In this document: piece after piece, positions 52,966 through 64,000 of the stretch | Layout of the letters: every line of letters begins with the position of its first letter | Numbering within the stretch: the stretch's first letter is position 1 | Source: Lingula anatina | Lineage: Eukaryota; Brachiopoda; Lingulata; Lingulida; Lingulidae | Length of the DNA: 64,000 nucleotides | Direction: 5' to 3' | Assembly (NCBI RefSeq): GCF_001039355.2 | Contig: NW_019776054.1 | Coordinates: forward strand, 38,792-102,791 | Notes under the pieces: model-generated | Seen by the model: the letters and a program-made list of their open reading frames with translations, nothing else | What the model was told of the DNA's origin: nothing | Database searches by the model: none | Program-made: the position numbers and the translations under genes

Positions 52966-55572
52966 TTCAATCCTCTTCTCTTCTCTCACACAGCAAAACG
53001 TTCCTTCTGTTCCGAACAGCAACTCCCAAAGAAATGTCGCTAATGTTCAGCTATGCAATCTGCAATCACTCACTGCTGCAACGAGGAGGCTACTAAAGAT
53101 AGGAATAACTCGGACGAATAACCCAATCAGACACCGGTCTTTATTGGAATTACCGTCTACGCATGTCATTGCAGCGGTACAGTGTTATCTTGCCAAGACA
53201 TCATCTTGTTTTCCCCAGGCGGGTGAAATATTCTGAGAAATCTTACACGGTGCCAAGTGTCAGTTACATAAAACTGTCGTTACCAATTTTTTGATGCGTT
53301 GTTTTAGATTGCATGTGTGGAAGACAGATTTGGTAAATATTGCGTTCACACAGATCAAGCATTTAGAGCGAACGTTACTGTGTCAGACCAGCTCTCCCTA
53401 CTTTTTGTGCAGGAATCGTTGGGGCTTGGTCAAAATGACTCACCATTGCTAAAACAAAATTTGCCTAATTTCAAACAGGTACAGTTAAAGGCGACTTCTG
53501 CTGAGGCAATGCATTAAACCCTTCAGTGGTGTTAAATACAGATCCTGTCAATGGAACGCTAAGAACGAGTTAATAAACTAAAAGCACACTAGCTTTTGTT
53601 CAAGAATCATTTTGAATGCTGAACTAAGAGCGTGGAATTAGACAGACTTGGTTAAATTACAAAACACCTCCGCTCTGTGATTGAGGATAAAAACCGAGTA
53701 AAGCTATTGGACTTATGCAACAGAGAGCTGTGGTGATAATCGATCCAGGATTAGGCCCTTTAATGAGATTTCTGAAAGTCACAATTAAGTACTGTATTTC
53801 CTGATCTTGCCTCGAAGCATTACGGAATAACTATCCAGGTTTTATTCACTGTGGCGAGTATACTTTCAACAACACTTAAAAATTATATCCTTTTTGAAGT
53901 CCACCCTTTAGTTTTTCCCATATTTTTTCTACAGAACCCTCTTTTCAGTGTGTGGCAATCTTCAGAAACATGGACTTTACACGAAAACTGTGAATACAAT
54001 TATTGCACACGACAGACGACGCCTTTGATTCCTTATAATAATGATGAGAGAACCTTAAAGAAACAAGTCAGTTTTCTTTTATTGAGGGCTCATAAAACTG
54101 TCACTAATTAATAAATGTTACTTTTCTCTCTACTTGGGATGACAAACATACACCGTGAACACATCCGAAAAAAACCATGCTTTCAAATGGAGAACACCTT
54201 TGGGGAAGATCAACTTAGGTTTTCCGTGAATTTTCCATAACCGGACACAATACGTGGGACAAAAACCAATTTGCTTGCAATTAGTGGAAGTTTAGCTATG
54301 TGACAAGCATAACACACTGCATTAATAAGATTTGCCTCCACACATGACCTCATATGACGTAGGCCTAGTTAATATTAGCTACCGTGGATTGGGACTCTTA
54401 CATGTACAAATCGAGATAAAACGCATGATCAAAGCACATTGACTTTGATTGATGAAAAAAGAGATCAATTTTAGATTATAACAGTTGTGTATGATGTGGA
54501 TGTATGTACTAGTATGTATAGAAAATTTCCTTGCGTTTTTCTCTGCATTAGTTTTATAATATGCGGGTGTGTTCCTGTGAATGCGAGTGCGTGTGTGTGG
54601 TTGTGTACTATTTTTGCTTCCCTTGAAGAGAGGGGAAGGGGGGGGTCTTACGTGCCTTCCTGCCCACATAACATGTATATCACACGTGCTATCTGGCTGC
54701 ATTGCATAAAGCAATCGTTATAATTGGACAGTACGCGCTTATAACAATCTTCTCATGATAACGGCTTATTTCTTTATTACAAATAAAACCACTTACATGT
54801 ATCTTACTGATTTATTCTGGAGTAATGTTCTTTTTAAAACTAGAAACGTTGTTTTTTTTCCACAGGCGGTGGTTTTGTTTAAATTCATTGCACAACCCAT
54901 GATTTGCGGCTGGGTCTCGATCAGAATTCGACAAGCTGATCTCAGAGGGCACGTGTTGGAATTTGAAATAGAAGATGCAGCCCGAACAAGGTCCAATGCT
55001 CGAACGTATCCAGAACAGCTGACTATCAGATCCGCAAATCAAATATGACCTCTCACCAAAAAGATAGCCGCTTAATTCCCGATTAGACACTGAATAGATT
55101 CCCCTCGCAACAAACATTCAAGTGGATCGGCCATATTTGATCCGTGAATCTATTAGTCCGTTGTTCTGAATGCGCGCTAAGAGAGTTGTGAACTAGTACA
55201 CAGACAGAAACATTAACTGCATCAACCGCCAGTGTATTTCAACACCATCAGGATCGCCGTTAATTCGATCGATTACCGGTATTCAACCATCAAATTCCTC
55301 TGAGTATTACACATGAGAAGTGACTTCTGATTAATGATGTAATTATATCTGCCCTTCCCAGGCTAGATCAGGGAGTGAGATATACTGGTAACAGACACAA
55401 TGCATATTCAGAAGTGTTGGGAGTAATCACAACACATTTCTCTGGGAAACTGATCCGATCAATTATCGATTGGAATAACGTAGGGACAGAGACGTCAATG
55501 CTCCTTATATGAACGGATGAAGCGATTGGAATAATTAAGCCTCTTTCAACGACTCTCTTATCCTGAACAAAA

Positions 55573-55717
55573 NNNNNNNNNNNNNNNNNNNNNNNNNNNN
55601 NNNNNNNNNNNNNNNNNNNNNNNNNNNNNNNNNNNNNNNNNNNNNNNNNNNNNNNNNNNNNNNNNNNNNNNNNNNNNNNNNNNNNNNNNNNNNNNNNNNN
55701 NNNNNNNNNNNNNNNNN
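55573..55717. other. Assembly gap (145 N)
   Basis: An N-run followed by an A-run (55721-55748). Confidence 0.99.
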
Positions 55718-55750
<33 letters not shown>

Positions 55751-56504
55751 AAGTTGTCCAACATAAAAATGATTTGGCAGAGAAAATCTCGAATAGGATA
55801 CCTTTAACTCACAGGGTTGGACATGTTTGTGTTATCTATAATTTCAAATTTTAGTATTTCATAAGTCAAGACTTACTCGTTACTAAGTCGCTGGAAGTGG
55901 ACCGAAGGTTTAATTGAATAAATTTGAACAAAAGGAAAAGAAAAGAAAGCAAAGCAATGAGTTTCATAGCACCATATCAAACATGAATCAAGCGTAAACA
56001 TTTTCACCCAATCTTAAATGCTCTTATAATGCTTAACACGCGTTCGTAACATCCTTGAAATGCACATCGGTTGTTCTTAATGTGATGAAAATAGACACAG
56101 GCAGTCGATTACATTGTTTATTTCTTCTTTGTTTAGACCAATGTATGCTTATACGTAAATTGCATTATGTTTTGCTAGTAACGCACAATCAGCTAAATGC
56201 GTTACAACAAGAATAGGTTGTTCATAACTTGATCTCAAGCGTGTGCACGTTTCATCAAATATTGATAAGGCAACAAATATTGTGGTGAAAAAGGTTCGTC
56301 TCTGGTGGGATGATGACGTTTCCATTGATCCTGCGCATCATAATTTTCGGACCTCACGTTGCAAGTAGGTCATGTGATCAAGTTTCCTTTTGAAAGATTC
56401 GAAAAGTCATGCCCAAAAAAGGCTTACAATATTTAATTTTTTATCAACAAATATTATTTTATGTGCACGAAAAAAAGAAAGAGGTAATTGGATGAGTGAA
56501 TGCC

Positions 56505-56539
<35 letters not shown>

Positions 56540-58967
56540 AAAATTGTATATTTGTAGTATGAAAAGGCATCGAGTAAAGATTTTAATTGCCACAAACCAT
56601 TATTACTCAATAAGATTTCGCTGTGTGGTACTTCATGGCATTGTCTTCAGCGAAGACATTTTAATCATTAGCTTTCCTAATATTCCTGTGATACTCTATG
56701 ATGGTGGAGTTCTTTGTAAAAATGTCATGTCTCTTTCCTTTTTTGAGAAATGAACATGTAAAGTGTGATACGTTTTCTTATTCATATACTCGTTTGTATT
56801 TTTGTGCGTGTGCGTGCTATCAGTACATCAACAGTATCTATCAAACTAAGATAGATATTTAGAATAAACTTAAACGGGTATATTCAGTGCCGAAGAATGG
56901 AGATTTATAACACAACAGCCAACAGCGGCGTGACATCTAACACATTTCAAACTGAGCATCTAATGCATCTGCAAGTAAAAATTGTTAGAAAGTGACTTTA
57001 CTCAATATGACGGATGCTGATCTGAACGTTTTTAAGGCAAAATCTAAAATGTACTGTCAGGATTGGTGAAAAATCCCTTTCCACTGCATTGCATACCTTC
57101 TTTTGGATAATAGATGAATCTTCAGTGTTCACTGACTAAATTCCTGCGCCTTTGCATAAATTTCATTCTATCGTTATGGTCAAATTAGCGATTTTTGGTT
57201 AAAAATGCAAAATCGGTTCCTCAAATATCTCCTTTACCTGACCACCCATTAACACCATTTTAACGCCAATTTTATGGCATCACAGAGTGCTTCAACATCC
57301 CGCCATCGATTTTTCTAAAAAGCTTTAATTCAGATTTTATCGTTAATATGGCAAAATAGAGACTTTGTTCGATGATGCATTCTAATAACGGACTCATAAT
57401 TCCATGAAAAAATTCAAACCAAGATAACAGCGCGGGATTGAAGCACATACACTTGTCGTCATCTATGCTAGTTTTTGTGATAAAATTTTGTTTTGGAGTT
57501 ATGCCCCATAACGATTGCTATCTCCCCTCAAATTAGAAAGGTGTTAAATTGAAAAAAATTTTTTCAGGTGCCTTTGTTTATGCTTAGCATCGTGAAATAT
57601 AAACACCGATATTTTATATTTTTGGAGGGATTTTTATTATTTTTTTAACCGACACAAAAAGTAGATGAATTATTGTTCAATTAGATGCAAGAAAATTCTC
57701 ATTTATGGTATCTGGATGATCATAAATTTAAACCCCTAAAGAACCTTTAAGGCAGCATTGACCGGAACTACTTAATCCCATTCTTTATTGGGTGTACATG
57801 TATATTTAAATGAATTTCAATTAAAAAAATAAATTTTGCTTAATTCCCTTTACAGTTCATCCTCATCCTCATCCTCATTGTTGGATAGAACCAAACACGT
57901 GCTTCTACAATTACAGCAAGCCCATCATCGTTCTCCCATTGTTATTAACCTCCATGACAACAAATTAGACATTTCCCTGGTGACGATATTGCAAGTGACA
58001 GAGATAGAATAGCAAGAGTTCCTTTAAAATTGTGTCTACTCATAGGTTATTGTAGTTGTCTCTCCCCTTGTTATGTTCTAATCGATAAAAAACTGTATAT
58101 CTAGGCAAAAAGTGGTGAAATATTGATATTCTACAGAAGTTACATGGGACAAAAGCGCAGCTTTTATGGGTAGTTTTATTGATTCAAGAATAGAACGATG
58201 CTCTCTTTTGTCGAAAAAAGAAAAGGATTGCGGCAATGACAATCAACAGGAGAATAAGATATCACCTCTGCTTAACCACTTGACTACCTGTTATGAAAAG
58301 AGTGGAATGGCTGCCAGCTTAAGACATTTATTTTGAAGAGCGACAGGTGATGCTGTGATATAAAACATAAATTTACATAAATAATTAAGTAATAAGTATT
58401 AACAGCCAAAGAAGCAAAAAAGATGGCTTTGCACAAACACTTTTAAATACTGCATAACAAACGTGAACTTATAAGATCTTTTGAGATATTATGAGAAATT
58501 AGCTTACATCTATACATCCTTTTATAATTATTATTCAAATTCCGCTCTATTCGCACTAAAAGTAAAATGAGATAAGATCTTGTACCGTAAGTACTGTGTC
58601 AGGTGAAATATGGTGATGATTTCTGTAATAGCAAATACATCGGGATATGGTGTGCTAGTCACAGTTTTACACTTACACTATAAGGAACATCAAATGCACA
58701 CGTGTAAGAACCATAAAGCAATGTTACACGTGTATCTCCGTATAGATTAAAACATAATCCACGTCCGTTGAATAAACATTTCTAAAATATCTTACAAAAG
58801 TTACAATATGGATAATTAATAAAATATTTACATTTACCGAAGGTGACCGTTTACTGTCACTTCCTGAACATCAACGACTACATTTTTGTAAGTTTGTTGC
58901 CATGATATTCTGACACCCAAATTTTGTTCACATTTTTGTTCAGTTTTTGGGGTTTGACAGATATCAA

Positions 58968-58999
58968 ACACACACGCGCGCGCGCGCGCGCGCGCGCGC
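58968..58999. repeat. (AC)n(GC)n alternating tract
   Basis: 32 bases of strict purine-pyrimidine alternation, mostly CG steps, in AT-rich, CpG-poor surroundings. Z-DNA potential. Confidence 0.85.
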
Positions 59000-59257
59000 C
59001 TAAACTCTTTGAATTCTTTTCATATACTGTTTGGCTTGTACTTGGGAAGAGAGGCAATTATAAGGTAACACCTCATTTGCATTTAGGTTTATGAACTAGA
59101 TAAAAATTAGGATTGCCCATTATTAACAGTAAATGAATATGTATCTCTTACCCTTCTCTAACATGTTCCTATGTTCCAAACTCCCATTCACAGTGAAACA
59201 CATCTTGTATAATATGACAACCTTTATCGTAAAGATTTTTTAACAATAACCATGTTT

Positions 59258-60152
59258 TTAAAATTCTATTTGAAAGAAAGAGTTATACCAGATTGGCGTT
59301 GTCCAGATTCCTCCACTTCTATCATTAGAGTAATGAGGGACCTTAGTCCAAAATTGATTAGTTGTATTTTGAAATAGTTGTTTTGAGAAGTCCGCTTCAA
59401 ACTGAATCAATTTTGAGGGTCCGTGCCCTTGGCATAAGAGAAAAGTTGATTAACTATCTTGTCACTAGTTACCAATCTACGAATCCAGGTCAGCTACAAA
59501 ACCCTCACAAAAGATTTCAAATGAATCAAGGGGCATCCTCTGACAATTTTGCCTGCTTTCATTCAATAAGTTTTCAACCGTTCAGTCGAATAGCTTGTTT
59601 GCAAGCTTACAGATTGGTCAGTTATTTCGTCAGTTTTAGCGTCTATGCGCAAAACTTTACCTTTAACTCTGGGTTGTAATTATCACACATGTTTGCGAGA
59701 TATTCGTTCGTGGAACGGGCATATTGGTCATTTTTCCACCGTAAAGGTCCACCAATAGAGTTCTCCATTTCGAAATAAAGAGAAGCAAGATTGTTCATTG
59801 TTTCTTTCAGCTGGTACAAAAACATCTCCATTTTACGCCTTTGCTCGATTGATTTTGCCTTTGCACGATCACAGGATACACAGCCCTCCACTGGCGTAGT
59901 TTTTGGGCTTTTTGACGGGACAGTTGTTGCTGTTTCCTCTTTTATAGTTTTCCGTTTCTCGCTGGGCATGACAAACGCTTTGTCATTTTGTATCTCCTTT
60001 ACGGAGTGGCGTTGCTCTGTTCGACTGGCTGCTTGGATTAATCGTTTTCCCCTTCGATTTTGAGCCGGAGGGGATGGACCCTTCATTCTTTTGCTAATTC
60101 TTTCCATTGTCTCTTCTTTTTGATGAGTACATGCCGCTCTCTTCAAGGACAC
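59258..60152 (-). CDS. Unrecognised basic protein, two exons, 211 residues
   Basis: Exon 1 is 59661-60152 (start MSLKRAACTHQKEETMERIS), with a GTAAAG donor after LK. Exon 2 is 59258-59401 (starts FEADFSKQ, ends FFQIEF at TAA 59258-59260). The splice is phase 0 on both sides; without it the frame stops five codons later. The first 100 residues are Lys/Arg/Ser-rich and probably disordered, with nuclear-signal-like clusters (KRMK, RRGKR). A CXXC (CVSC) precedes a likely helical segment (RRKMEMFLYQLKETMNNL), then a Trp-rich C-terminus (QFWTKVPHYS, GGIWTTPIWYN). No family was recognised. Divergent partner: 60751-61913. Exon 2 is less certain than exon 1. Confidence 0.5.
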
Positions 60153-60750
60153 ATGTTTGAGACGTACTTAGTCTTCCTTCATTTGGATCAGTGGCTTGTG
60201 GCGTGGCTGCTTTTGGTCAACTATTAGGACGTTGATATTTTTTTAAATGCTCACAAATCCCAATAAATAATGTTTAAACAGAATTGGTGTCTCTTATTTT
60301 TTTTACTGTGCACTGCTGAATTTCATGAGGCTTTTGGCCTAATAGAATTTTGGCCTAATAGAATCTTAAACGAATCTCAGCGTCTGAGTGCTGCCGTATT
60401 ATCCTCCTATACTCCGATGGCTCAGTTGTTTTCTCCTGATCTGCTAGTTACCTAGCTTATATATCGATTTGTTTCTCATGCAGGTGGCATTTTTGGACTT
60501 GAAAAATTTGCATGGAGCTTGTGCTGAGAACGGATTGTACCTGCAATTAAAATCAATAAAAGTGGGATTATTTATTCATGTTATTGTATCGTTTCTTGAA
60601 TGATAAGAATGATAGTGATGTTGCTATACACTTTATTTTGCGTGGTAAGTGCCTGGCGTGGGAAAGAAACTTGCTGTTCTCCTGCTGTAACGAAGGAGGT
60701 AGAGGGCGGAATATAAGAACCAAACTTTCTAAAAAACTTTTTTATGTCCC
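60153..60750. promoter_or_regulatory. Divergent intergenic region between two unknown genes
   Basis: About 600 bp separate the two start codons. A TATA-like ggaatataag lies at 60710-60719, about 40 bp before the plus-strand ATG. A short upstream frame (ATG 60744, stop at 60759-60761) overlaps the main start, which may tune translation. The minus-strand promoter is not obvious. Confidence 0.4.
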
Positions 60751-61154
60751 ATGATGGCTGAGGCGCAACCAAATGAATTGTTGTACCCGGTGTTAGGGCC
60801 TGAAGATCGAGCTGTATGTGATACTGATATTACTGGCAATTTGGACGAGAATGAGCCCGTTTGTCGTTTTGGTTTGACCCAAAAAAATTACTATAGATTA
60901 GCTGCTAAAAAAGAGGGGTCCTTCTCCTTGGAGGAACGTGATCTATCAACCAAGGACATGGAGGAAGTTCTCTTAAACATAAATCAAGCGAAACAACTCT
61001 TTATGTCGGATCCAAGAGTGGATTTAAAGGAGGGAGAATGGGAAAGGCTTATGGAGGAACTAAGAAAATGTTTCATTGATGGAGAAGCTGATGATCTGAT
61101 GATGTATCCTTTTGTGCTTGAAAGAGACACTTTTTGGTAATTGATCTCTCTTAT

Positions 61155-61191
<37 letters not shown>

Positions 61192-61913
61192 TACACACAC
61201 ACGTGGTACACAACCACATCTTGCATTTATTTAAGACATTTCTTTAACGAAGTTTACTCAGGTATTATATTAAGGACAATGAAGACAGGTTCTTTATGTT
61301 GAGTCATGGCGTTTCCTATGTCCATTGTCAATTAGCCGACATAAAGCCGTCGGGGTTCTTTCTACGTCGAACAGTGAAAAGGAAATCCATCACAAATCCA
61401 GGGGTTGTAGAAAAGAAAGCAAAAATAATTCCAGGGAATTTAGGAATAGAGTTTAAATCTTTTTCTCAATTTAAAAAATCCTTCGAGTTACATCCCGACG
61501 TTTCTGGCCATGTACTACCCTGTTTAGTGGCGTTATCGCATGAGCATGAGCAGTATATTGACTCTCAAGGGAACGAGCACAAACTCTTGCCCCGTAAAGT
61601 AGAAGAACTCGAAAACCACCCACGATACCGTCCTACCAGCAGTTGCAATTCTAAAGTAGAAGATAATTTGTATCACGCGTGTTTACGTGGTCGTAATTCT
61701 GACTTCCGGCTAATGTACCGTCGTATGCGATTTCGAAAAAGAAAAGAAACTAAAATTGTGTGTATGATTTATGGTATAGGTACCCATGCAGAAATTTTTA
61801 ATGATGGTCATGTTAAGGCTACTGGATCACAACCACAAACTTGGGCACAGCACAGGCCCATCGAAGATGAATGTACTGATATTTGTAAGGTGTTTCATGT
61901 CAAAGAAAACTAA
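60751..61913 (+). CDS. Unrecognised protein, two exons, 345 residues
   Basis: Exon 1 is 60751-61136 and exon 2 is 61262-61913. The 125-bp intron (GTAATT...TCAG) contains a (TC)n(AC)n tract; splicing turns TG/G into Trp and gives a smooth join, LERDTFW followed by YYIKDNEDRFFMLSHG. Without splicing a TAA follows at once. Start MMAEAQPNELLYPVLGPEDR; a second ATG lies one codon on. Features: acidic helical N-terminal half (LSTKDMEEVLLNINQAK, EWERLMEELRKCF), basic clusters (FFLRRTVKRKS, RRMRFRKRKETK) that look like nuclear signals, and His/Cys residues without a clear zinc-finger spacing. AATAAA at 61968-61973 is 55 bases past the stop. Compact structure unlike the host genes nearby. No family was recognised. 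Confidence 0.62.
61153..61202. repeat. (TC)n(AC)n microsatellite inside a short intron
   Basis: Lies wholly inside the 125-bp intron of the 60751-61913 gene, next to the expected polypyrimidine region. Confidence 0.9.
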
Positions 61914-61973
61914 TTCGGTGAAAACACTTAACAGATTATAAAGGGAGTTTTCTAAATATGATAAAAAAATAAA

Positions 61974-62777
61974 ACGAATGTTTTATGATTTGTTCCATCT
62001 TTATTGCAATTTTAGACATTGTATTGGTGAGTAATCTTTATTATGCTTCCTACGGCTTGCAACAACAAAGACTCATTTATTCATATCTGAGAAAATAAAT
62101 CGTATATATCAAAAGACATTTCGATCAATGACATCTTTTATTAAGAAATAAAGTGCATCCAAATTTTATGCATTGCCATTAACTAATAACATGTTTTTGA
62201 AGAGAATAATCCCAGAAGAGCAACCGTTTAAGGCAAGCAAACGAACACTTATTTTTAATGAGCTCAACGGGAAATACACATTGTGGCAACATATGGCTTT
62301 TAACAGCAGCCTATAGCATTTGTCCTCTACATTGATTTCTGCGTTCTTGTATCAATATTTTTTTTCATTTAACGACGCGGAATGAAGTATGATAATTAGT
62401 CTTTTCCAATTAAATTGGGATTTTTCATAAAACGTTTTTTCTGCAATTTAAAATCTTTAAAAATGCTTTATCTTCTTTCGTTTTGAGTGTTCACCGAATC
62501 ATTCTATTACTTGATCGATGACGGCCTAATATTGATATTCTTATCAAAGTTAACTTCTTTTTTGTTCATCTTAAATCAGAATAATGATGACATTTCATAA
62601 TTCAAATAGTAAATAGAGAGCTTTCGCACCTGCACGTTTAGGCGACCGACTACATTTAGCTATCCGTAACCGTAAAATGACCAACGTTTATTTTTTCTTG
62701 ATTTCGCAGAAAGACCCGGTTAGCCTTTTCGGATAGTCGAATTGAATAGTAGGCTGATACATGTTTCACATGCTGTA
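61974..62777. other. AT-rich interval, nothing recognised
   Basis: Contains the 3' end of the plus-strand gene; no further gene signal. Confidence 0.45.
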
Positions 62778-63640
62778 AAGCCTCGGTCACAACCGGACGC
62801 ACGAATTTCAGGATCGTAGTTCCCCTGCGATCTTTGGGTGTTGCGGAGGCTGTGGAGGTCGTAGAGGTAAAGGAAAGTCTGCCTTGCGAATCGCAGAAAT
62901 TAGTGGAAATTGTACTCATATTTTGAGTTTGTCTTGCTTCCTGTGTACGTGGCACACACTCACCACTTACGAAGGGAATGCAACGCGTGGCGAAAGAAGT
63001 GCCCTTTTGCGTCAGTTTTGCTTCACACTTGCCTCACACGTTTGTGGTGACGTACTGACGGCGTACGTCAGTTTTGCTTCCTGTTCTCCTCTTCTTTCCT
63101 CTTCCTTTCTTTTATCTACTATGTAATTTTCTTTCTCTTGCCTTTTGGAGGCATATAAGAAACAAAATTGAGCAAGAAATTGAAAATTTTGAAAATTGCT
63201 GTACACGTTACATAGTCGATGTTCATGTAAAGACACAAGCGTTCGTCGTGAGCACGCCTTTTATACACCAGGCGTGGGGGTGACGCACGTGCGACGTATT
63301 CCCGGTGTGCTCTCGACTTTGTTCGTTAGTTGTGAGGGCGTGCGCCTTACTCAACACGCAATGGGCACTTGCTCCTTCATTGCTTGCTACGTGCATCTTG
63401 CACAACGTGCGTCTCTCTTGCTAACTCCGTGCGAGGGGAGCAAGTTACGCTTGCGGCCTCGCTGTTCGCAGGCTATTCGTAGAAACTTTTGGACATGTCC
63501 AACATCCTCCGTACGTGCTTACGGGCTGTCTGCGAATTCGAAATTGCGTAAGAAGGCCTTGAGTGGGACGTGAGATTCTGCGCAAATTTTGGACGCAAAC
63601 AACCCGTAGGAGCTCGTACGGCCGGTTGTGACCGAGACTT
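62778..63640. mobile_element. Inverted-repeat element, about 0.86 kb
   Basis: The 15-bp ends ctcggtcacaaccgg (from 62782) and ccggttgtgaccgag (to 63636) are perfect inverted copies; with one mismatch each the match extends inward over cgNacga. The interior is CpG-rich, with many acg/cgt steps, unlike the flanks. Open frames inside (62656-62955 minus, 63196-63573 plus) are not recognisable. The target duplication is unclear (TAA/TTA-like flanks). Superfamily unknown. Confidence 0.65.
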
Positions 63641-63654
63641 ATGCAGAGACGTCA

Positions 63655-64000
63655 AATTAGGTCATACGCCATTGGACAGGTTAGGTAATTTTTGGAATGG
63701 TCTTCCATACGCAATTTATGGAGATCCGGCTTATCCCGTTAAAAGGTATCTGTTGAGTCCCTTCAGTCCTAGGAGCAAATTTTAGTACCGAAGAAGAAGA
63801 ATTCAACAGGAGAATGTCCTCTGTGCGGGAATGCGTCGAGAGGGAGTTCGGAAACTTATTGTGAAACTTTGCCTTCCTGGACTTTCGAAAGAATTAAAAA
63901 TTCTGTTGTCTCCTCTAGCCAAGCAGTACTTGGTAGGTGGTCTTCTGGTCAACTGCCATACCTGTGTGTATGGCAATCAGATGAGTCGGAACTTTAACTA
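63655..64000 (+). pseudogene. PIF/Harbinger-type transposase remnant (C-terminal part)
   Basis: Translated pieces fit the C-terminal part of PIF/Harbinger (DDE_Tnp_4) nucleases: YGDPAYPVKRYLLSPF around the second catalytic Asp, then FNRRMSSVRECVEREFG, FAFLDFRKN and LVNCHTCVYGNQMS in other frames. At least two frame shifts and two stops (TAG near 63783, TGA near 63860) interrupt it, so it is dead. The N-terminal part is missing to the left, where the inverted-repeat element ends, and the right end is outside the window. Confidence 0.8.

Larger units (their letters stand above)
52966..59257. other. Gene-poor interval with regulatory-looking patches
   Basis: About 6.3 kb without a supported gene. 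Bases about 53690-53830 and 55240-55560 are non-repetitive and rich in ATTA and ATCGAT homeodomain/cut-type words. Around 55020-55150 a short inverted repeat contains atcaaatatg. A gap of 145 N at 55573-55717 is followed by a 28-base A-run; another A-run lies at 56504-56537. A CG-repeat lies at 58968-58999. Confidence 0.4.

Noticed and set aside
54755-55048. Plus-strand frame after a strong acceptor-like ttttttttccacag (54853-54866)
   Set aside because: No donor, no recognised peptide, and both strands are open; more likely noncoding.

Overview
The window looks like animal nuclear DNA, AT-rich and intron-rich, most likely from a marine invertebrate. I infer a lophotrochozoan such as a mollusc or annelid, but the sequence cannot fix the taxon. 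Evidence for an animal is a BAF155/BAF170 (SMARCC) chromatin-remodelling gene with 25 coding exons, an intronless histone H1 gene with a metazoan 3' stem-loop, two secreted C-type lectin genes, and many MITEs and microsatellites. There are two N-run assembly gaps (15583-15655, 55573-55717) and a lone N at 25321.

Layout. Bases 1-16.8 kb: no confident gene. This stretch holds two PIF/Harbinger-like MITEs, an hAT-like element, foldback repeats, a few regulatory-looking patches and one possible terminal exon on the minus strand near 14.1 kb. Bases 16.8-34.4 kb: SMARCC on the minus strand, reconstructed from ATG (34352) to stop (18234) as 1087 residues with all splice phases consistent. Three consecutive exons (SWIRM end, linker, SANT) occur twice in a roughly 2 kb direct duplication joined at a G-tract and an N, probably merged haplotypes. 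Two short tandem arrays copy exon-intron borders of the same gene. Intron 7 holds a nested plus-strand coding remnant cut off by a TTAA-flanked Kolobok-like MITE; intron 22 holds a third PIF-like MITE.

Bases 36.9-37.6 kb: histone H1 (plus). Bases 38.3-41.0 and 44.4-47.9 kb: two paralogous C-type lectins (minus) with the same exon phases. Between them is a plus-strand remnant of a threonine-dehydrogenase-like (MDR) gene of which only the first and last exons survive. Bases 49.8-53.0 kb: an unrecognised three-exon gene for a 110-residue secreted six-cysteine protein (minus). Bases 53-59.2 kb: no gene seen.

Bases 59.3-62 kb: the most unfamiliar part. Two compact two-exon genes are divergently transcribed from a 600-bp interval (59258-60152 minus, 60751-61913 plus). 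Both encode basic, probably nuclear proteins that I do not recognise. Bases 62.8-64 kb: an inverted-repeat element abutting a broken PIF/Harbinger transposase that runs off the window.

Functionally, SMARCC and H1 both act on chromatin. The lectins and the cysteine-rich protein look like secreted recognition or defence proteins. The right end is accessory or mobile DNA.
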